A DNA stretch of 64,000 nt, taken from Epiperipatus broadwayi (Eukaryota > Onychophora > Udeonychophora > Euonychophora > Peripatidae). Positions within the stretch are counted from its first letter, which is position 1; every line of letters starts with the position of its first letter. Made by a program: the position numbers and the translations under genes. The DNA is taken from the NCBI GenBank assembly GCA_028023455.1, contig JAQFVV010000282.1, forward strand, positions 841,713-905,712, given 5' to 3'. The notes beneath the pieces are model-generated. The model was not told the origin of the DNA and ran no database searches. It worked only from the letters and a program-made list of their open reading frames with translations. Positions 59,034 through 64,000 of this stretch are shown here, one piece after another.

Positions 59034-59214
59034 AAACAGTAACAAACTCTCCATACAGCAGTGCCATCTAGTGTAAGCCTTAGTAATCAATGAATGCAGG
59101 AAGATTTCTGCATAAAATCCCTATCTAGTGCCTACTCATCCAATATCCCCAAACTAGTTTCTAGCTCTTGGATTTCATCAGTGAAAAGCTTTAGATCATG
59201 TGATGTTTCATGGT
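59034..59214 (+). mobile_element. Family 1 element, one-armed copy
   Basis: Left arm and minus-strand ribozyme motif, then directly the tail (gatcatgtgatgtttcatgg). A 12-bp direct repeat TTAATCTCCTTA flanks it at 59022-59033 and 59215-59226. Confidence 0.85.
59146..59187 (-). ncRNA. Hammerhead-like ribozyme motif, GUU variant
   Basis: CUGAUGA, stem II AUC opposite GCU (weak), GAAA, CUAGUU (cleavage triplet GUU, allowed for hammerheads), UGGGGA. Partial stem I. Confidence 0.45.
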
Positions 59215-59464
59215 TTAATCTCCTTATGATAAATTTATGTATTTTATAAATTGATTGTGGTTAACCAATCCCAAGTTTCCATTAATTTTCTAGATTTTCT
59301 TGATAACTCACATATATTAAACTTGGCATTTCTAAATAGTTTTAATAATTTGGGCTCATATAATATTTCTGATAGTTGAATTTAAAAAGTGTAAATTCAG
59401 TTAATAAATTTTAGTACCTCTGATATTAATGGTTGTACTAATGAAGGCATACATCCAAACCAAA

Positions 59465-59707
59465 AAACACACTATATGTATTACCATACACATCAAACTA
59501 TAGTAATCAATGGATGCCTGAAGGCTCGTGCATAAAATCTTCATCTAGTGCCTATTCATCCAATATCCCCAGACTATCTATGCAACCCTCCAGCAGCCAC
59601 CTTTTATCTCCACTTAACTACAAAGCTATGAGTCTTAAACTGAAAACACCTTGATGTTTTCAACCCAAGGCCACTAGCTTATATATATGTGATGTTTGTT
59701 GGCTTAA
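59465..59707 (+). mobile_element. Family 1 element, internally deleted copy
   Basis: Left arm cut within the ribozyme region (ccccagactat), core block 'accttttatctccacttaac', then the tail 'gtgatgtttgttggctta'. A 12-bp direct repeat ATCCAAACCAAA flanks it at 59453-59464 and 59708-59719. Confidence 0.8.
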
Positions 59708-60000
59708 ATCCAAACCAAACAAGGTAGTGTTCTAATGATTTTCTCATGACTCAGGCATAATACTTTGTTAGATACTTTACTAAACCATTTTACAAGCACA
59801 TGAAACTTGTATAACAGGGCAAAAAGAAATAATGATTTAAAGAGAGTATATCGGTGCTAATAAAAAACATACATTCAAACCCAGGTAGTGTTCTATTGAT
59901 TTTCTCATTACTCAGATATAATACTTTGTTAGATATTTTATTGAACCATTTTATAAGCACATGAAACTTGTATAACAGGGGAAAAAGAAATAACGAATAC
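59708..60000. repeat. Tandem duplication, period about 165 bp
   Basis: 'ggtagtgttcta' plus 'gattttctcat.actcag' and 'aagcacatgaaacttgtata' occur twice in succession. Confidence 0.85.
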
Positions 60001-60408
60001 TCATTAATATTTTTAGAATGTGAGCTGCGATCAGGCTATGAATTTGATTTCTCCAACGTGGATATTGTGTGTACTGAAAATGATCTCAGAAAAAGAAAGA
60101 CTAAGGAGACATGGACAATAGCCAAAGACAAATGCGCTGTGAATTTTAAAAAAAGCTAGCATCCCTCTATTTAAAAAGTAGCCTCTCTGAAAACATTTGC
60201 ATAAAATTTGTATAAAAAATAAATTTATATAAATTTTTACACATAGCAAGCAAGTACATATAATAACATAATGCAACAAGACTAAAAAAAAATCTCTGAT
60301 TATGATGCTTAAGGTATTGAAATCATACTCAATGTGAATAAAAGATATTTTAAATTGACATATGCCTTTTCTGGTCTAAATGTCTTAGCATTTATTTAAA
60401 ATCTCACC
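60001..60408. other. AT-rich stretch, nothing recognised
   Basis: A 63-codon frame (59968-60159) has mixed composition but no recognised domain. Confidence 0.4.
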
Positions 60409-60702
60409 ATCAACATTATTCTATCAAATGGATAGGTTCAGAGAGTAGTCACATCATCAATTCACCCATTTTTCCATTCCATTCTTCACATTGTCCAACT
60501 CTTCACTTTCATGTAACTCTTCCTACCTCTTATATCATCCAACAATGTCAATCTCTGCTGTTCTTTCTTCTTACTTCCACTCACCATTCTCTCAAAAACA
60601 TCTTTCATTAAACTATAATTTTTTACTTAATATATGTCCAATCCAGTTTCTCCTTCTATCTTTCTCTGATTTCCTCAACAATCTTCTTTTCAAAATCTAA
60701 TA
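60409..60702 (-). mobile_element. Second LINE type, 3' end fragment
   Basis: The complement of 60409-60702 matches 44095-44350 of the plus-strand LINE ('gaaactggattg', 'agatgttttt', 'gattgacattgttggatgat', 'agtagtcac.'). The repeat tail is not preserved. Confidence 0.8.
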
Positions 60703-60759
60703 TTTTTAACTAATTTATTATTGTTTATCCTTTAGCATATTTTTTTATTGAATCTTCAT

Positions 60760-61002
60760 TTACAACGTTTTCAAGTAGACTATAAAAATTGTTAAGTAAT
60801 CAAAGCTGTATGAGAAAAGAGAAAGATTCAATAAATCATTAATATAGATAATAATAACCAGAGGAACCAGAATTGAACCCTCAGAAACTCCATAACTAAT
60901 TATTTCAGAAACACTCAAAATATCATTAATTTTAACAAATTGGTTGGTTGGCATAACTTCTACACTCAAATAATTTAAGCCAATTAATAAATCATGAATC
61001 AA
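60760..61002 (-). pseudogene. LINE reverse transcriptase fragment (CR1/Jockey-like)
   Basis: The 80-codon minus frame contains ISYGVSEGSILVPLVIIIYI followed by NDLLN, the motif B block normally 'TSGVPQGS.LGPLLF..YINDL' in CR1/Jockey-type LINEs. Residues around it, such as the QG of PQGS, are changed. Not related in sequence to the other LINEs here. Confidence 0.75.
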
Positions 61003-62242
61003 GTAAAATGTTTTTGTTTTGTTTTTTTAAATCTAGTTATACACCTATAAGTTCAATGATAATTGAAATATAATTAGATTTTAATTATTTTCTCATACCG
61101 TACTTATTAATTAAGAGCATGTTTGAGCTATTGGTACGCTCTCCGTGTTGCATTTTTGTAACTACAAGCTTACAAAATTAATGTCACGTTATATATGACT
61201 TGCTTTATTAATTATTAGATAAAGTCATCTCTGTAGATTTTCCAATTGTTTATTTGAAACAAAATTATATTTAATAAAAAGCAAAATAATTTATTATAAT
61301 TTGAGAATATTGATAAAAATAGAAATTAAGCTATAGTTTTTCAAAACATTACTGTCTCCATTTGATAGAAATAGGAGTAACCACTGAAGATTTTAAACAA
61401 TCCGGAAATAGTCTTCAGTATACATAAAAAAAATAAACATTGAATATTATATTAGTAATGGAAAGGAAATGTTATCAATTAATATCTTGACAGAAATATC
61501 AATCAAATCAATTCATTTTCTTATATCCGATTTTATATTGATGTCCTAATGTAGATATATAAAATAATTTTGTACAATTCTTTTTAAAGATCTAAAGGAA
61601 AGATAATATTTGTAAATAAGGGGTTATGAAGGTTTAAGGTTGATGTAACAGTTTTTAGTGAAACTTATAGAAAAATAAAATTTAATCAAATATATAGATA
61701 GCTGTTTTGGAAAAGCAGATTATTCAATAAAAGGATATACACAGTGTTTGATTTGTTGTGAAATCTTAATTGGAATTTATTCTTTGATGCTTTCAAAAAA
61801 TTCAAGAAAGAAAGTCCAATTTGGCATAAATTTTACAAATCAGGTTCAGAATTAATCCTGATAGCATTTTCACTTGTATCTTTTCCCCTCATTCAAATTT
61901 TGCCATTTTTGATCCAAACAAATCAAGTTATTTTCTTGAGCCATTGCGCATGACCTTTAAAACAATTTCCTATTTTCAAATATAAATCTATTATTATAAA
62001 GCACTGAAAACTTTGAAATTATTCAAACGGAAATCAATCTCTGATAATGTGCAATTTCTTAAATATTATAAATTTCCACGCACTCACCCGCCTGTAAGAG
62101 TTTAAAAAATCTTCATTTACAAATATCCGCTTTGCTGGCTATGATATTAGACAAAAAAAAATTCTGATAATTCTTATGCTTCTGACACAAATAAATGTCT
62201 TGTCATCTTATAAACAAATTTCTACATCTGCTATCATATTTT
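61003..62242. other. AT-rich stretch with one dispersed repeat
   Basis: 61640-61795 matches 50355-50510 inverted (probable LINE 5' part). Nothing else is recognised. Confidence 0.5.
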
Positions 62243-62455
62243 AGATGCTAATAGATGGACAATTGAAATCTTAAACTGGATTTCAAGAGATTGTAAAAGA
62301 CCCAGAAAGAGATCACATGTGAGATGAATGGATGAAATAAGAAAGTGTGCATGGGGTGATATGGAGAAGAGAAGCTAAAGATCAGAGAAGATGGATTGAA
62401 ATTGGAGAGATCTTTATCCTGCAGTGGATTGATAATGTTTAATGATGATGATAGA
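62243..62455 (+). mobile_element. RTE 3' end fragment
   Basis: Matches the last 200 bases of the RTE with a TGATGATGAT tail. It starts within about ten element positions of where the fragment at 30534 starts. Confidence 0.85.
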
Positions 62456-63059
62456 TTTTAAATTATTTGTATTAAATTCAAATAATTTCAATGATACTAA
62501 ACAATTTCACCTTCATTTTATTCCATAACAGCAATTCCAACTTATTTTTAAGTCCTTTGTTGTTAAGTCATTTAAATCACTGATCAATTTTTTGACATCA
62601 TTCTCAATTGAAACCAATTCAAACTTAGTCTCTCAAAAGACTGAGTTAAAGAATCGTCATTTTGTAAAACAGACAGCGTATCAAGCTTGCTATTATTTGT
62701 TGAAATAAAAATATAATTCTTATCTATGGAGCCAAGATAATCAAAAACTCATATTTAAAGGAATTTCACCTCTACAGCTTTACACCTTAATAATGTTTTA
62801 TTAGGAGATGATATATATTTTAAAAGTCCTTACATTTATAGAAATATATTTAAAATGATATCTCTAGGTTTAGTGAAAGGGTAAAGTTTGGACACTTAAG
62901 TGTAACATCCTCAGATCATTTACTGTTCTGACACATCCAGTGCTCAAACTTTTTATAAACTGCTGATCAATAAAACCATTTGTTTGTTTTTTTAAATGAA
63001 AACATTTACTGCATCTTAAGAAGTTTATATAATTTCCACTAGAAGGAGCTGACAAAGAT
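62456..63059. other. AT-rich stretch, nothing recognised
   Basis: A 61-codon minus frame (62870-63055) is not supported by any motif. Confidence 0.5.
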
Positions 63060-63162
63060 GATAATAATATAGTATTTGCAATGAGTATTTTTTTATGTAT
63101 GCTTATATAGTCAACAGCTTAAAAAAGCATATATAAGTACTCATCACAAATAGTATTATTAT
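63060..63162. repeat. About 100-bp foldback
   Basis: 'ataatatagtatttgcaatg' and 'agtat' pair with 'gtactcatcacaaatagtat' and 'tattat' downstream; 'tatgcttatata' pairs near the loop. Confidence 0.7.
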
Positions 63163-63520
63163 ATTGATGTTATTTAACTTTTAATAGTCAATTTTTTTAA
63201 AAAATAGAAATTAAAAAAAAAGCCTGAAGGCACAAATCCTGTAAAATGAGTTCAAGAGAATTTACATTGGTAGTTTAGTCCAGGATTTCTTTTTTTTATA
63301 TATATTTAGTGTAACAAGATGTATGGGATGAATAGATTATTCATAATAACTCGGTTTTAAATTTAGCTTAAACACCACTTGACATTTTGGCTAAATCTAG
63401 ATGACTTTTTTTTGAATAACTTTAAAGAAAAATTGAAAATGATAAACAAATAATAAAAATAAATGCATAAATATATAAAGCTGGCAACATAAAGTATTAA
63501 TAATTTTTATCATTGTTTAA

Positions 63521-63571
63521 TAGATAGATAGATAGACAGACTCAGATAGGCAGGCAGATAGACAGATAGAT
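63521..63571. repeat. GATA/GACA microsatellite
   Basis: Run of GATA, GACA and CAGG-type tetramers. Confidence 0.9.
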
Positions 63572-63589
63572 AGGGATTTACTACAGTTC

Positions 63590-63760
63590 AATTGATAAGT
63601 GTCAAACTTACTGCACTTACAACTTTGACACAAATCACTTCATCGAAGTATATTAATAATTTTTATTAGTCATTCATTAGACTAGAAATTATCCACTTAC
63701 TGAATAAAATTTCTGTAGTGTAATTTTTCCATAATATTTTTACACAAGGGGGTGTTTGTT
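63590..63760. repeat. Family 3 dispersed repeat arm
   Basis: 'acaactttgacacaaatcac' matches about 22960-22980 inverted, and 'attagtcattcattagact' matches 3049-3067. 'tttctgtagtgtaattttt' matches the inverted arm at 39250-39290. Ends undefined. Confidence 0.55.
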
Positions 63761-64000
63761 ACTGACAAACAACTTATTTTAGAGACTTGATTCTGAAATT
63801 TGGGTAAAGAAACTTTGTGATAAAAAAAAAAAAGAGAGACTTTAAATCACTTATATTCAAATTTGCAATTATTTTAATTAGCCATGGCTTTATGATTTTG
63901 ATAACATGAGATTATCTTAAAATACCTTGTTAAAATGCACCTTAACTAGCACAATGCTATGTGGAGAACTACTTAGATAACTAGTGACAGAAAATACTAA
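63761..64000. other. AT-rich end of window, nothing recognised
   Basis: No feature recognised. Confidence 0.5.

Overview
The window is non-coding-looking DNA from an animal, most likely an invertebrate. It is strongly A+T-rich (about 70% by eye, not computed), full of AT, TTA and GATA microsatellites, and packed with retroelements and inverted-repeat elements. No host gene with a convincing exon structure is visible. The phylum cannot be fixed from the sequence. The LINE types, hAT elements, a Penelope-like remnant and hammerhead-type ribozyme motifs together would fit a mollusc, flatworm, arthropod or cnidarian. A 500-base run of N at 20004-20503 is an assembly gap.

Layout. 1-8.8 kb: two inverted-arm elements (family 1), a Penelope-like GIY-YIG remnant (minus strand), a perfect AT hairpin and a gag-like coiled-coil remnant (minus strand). 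9.1-20.0 kb: a decayed Ty3/Gypsy retrotransposon (protease, RT, RNase H and integrase all traceable on the plus strand), flanked by direct repeats of about 2.3 kb that are probably its LTRs; the second one runs into the gap. 20.5-24.1 kb: mostly featureless, with foldbacks, a long AT tract and a minimal family 1 hairpin. 24.6-27.9 kb: a complex tandem-repeat locus. 28.7-33.4 kb: RTE-type LINE copies in both orientations. 33.4-41.8 kb: palindromic family 2 elements and a 2.6-kb hAT element with an 8-bp target duplication and nested insertions. 42.7-44.9 kb: a second LINE type, a small third inverted-arm element and a tRNA-Gly-derived SINE. 48-59.7 kb: a cluster of family 1 elements and two large family 2-type palindromes. 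60-64 kb: LINE fragments and foldbacks.

The main observation is a set of short inverted-arm elements in at least two sequence-unrelated families. Each arm carries a hammerhead ribozyme-like motif (CUGANGA, stem II, GAAA, tiny stem III, cleavage triplet, matching stem I), and in paired-arm copies the two motifs face outward on opposite strands. Family 1 copies are repeatedly bounded by direct repeats of 11-13 bp, often exactly 13. Stem II varies in a compensatory way between copies (GGC/GCC versus AGC/GCU). The Penelope-like remnant and the LINEs are possible sources of the mobilising enzymes; that link is inference.
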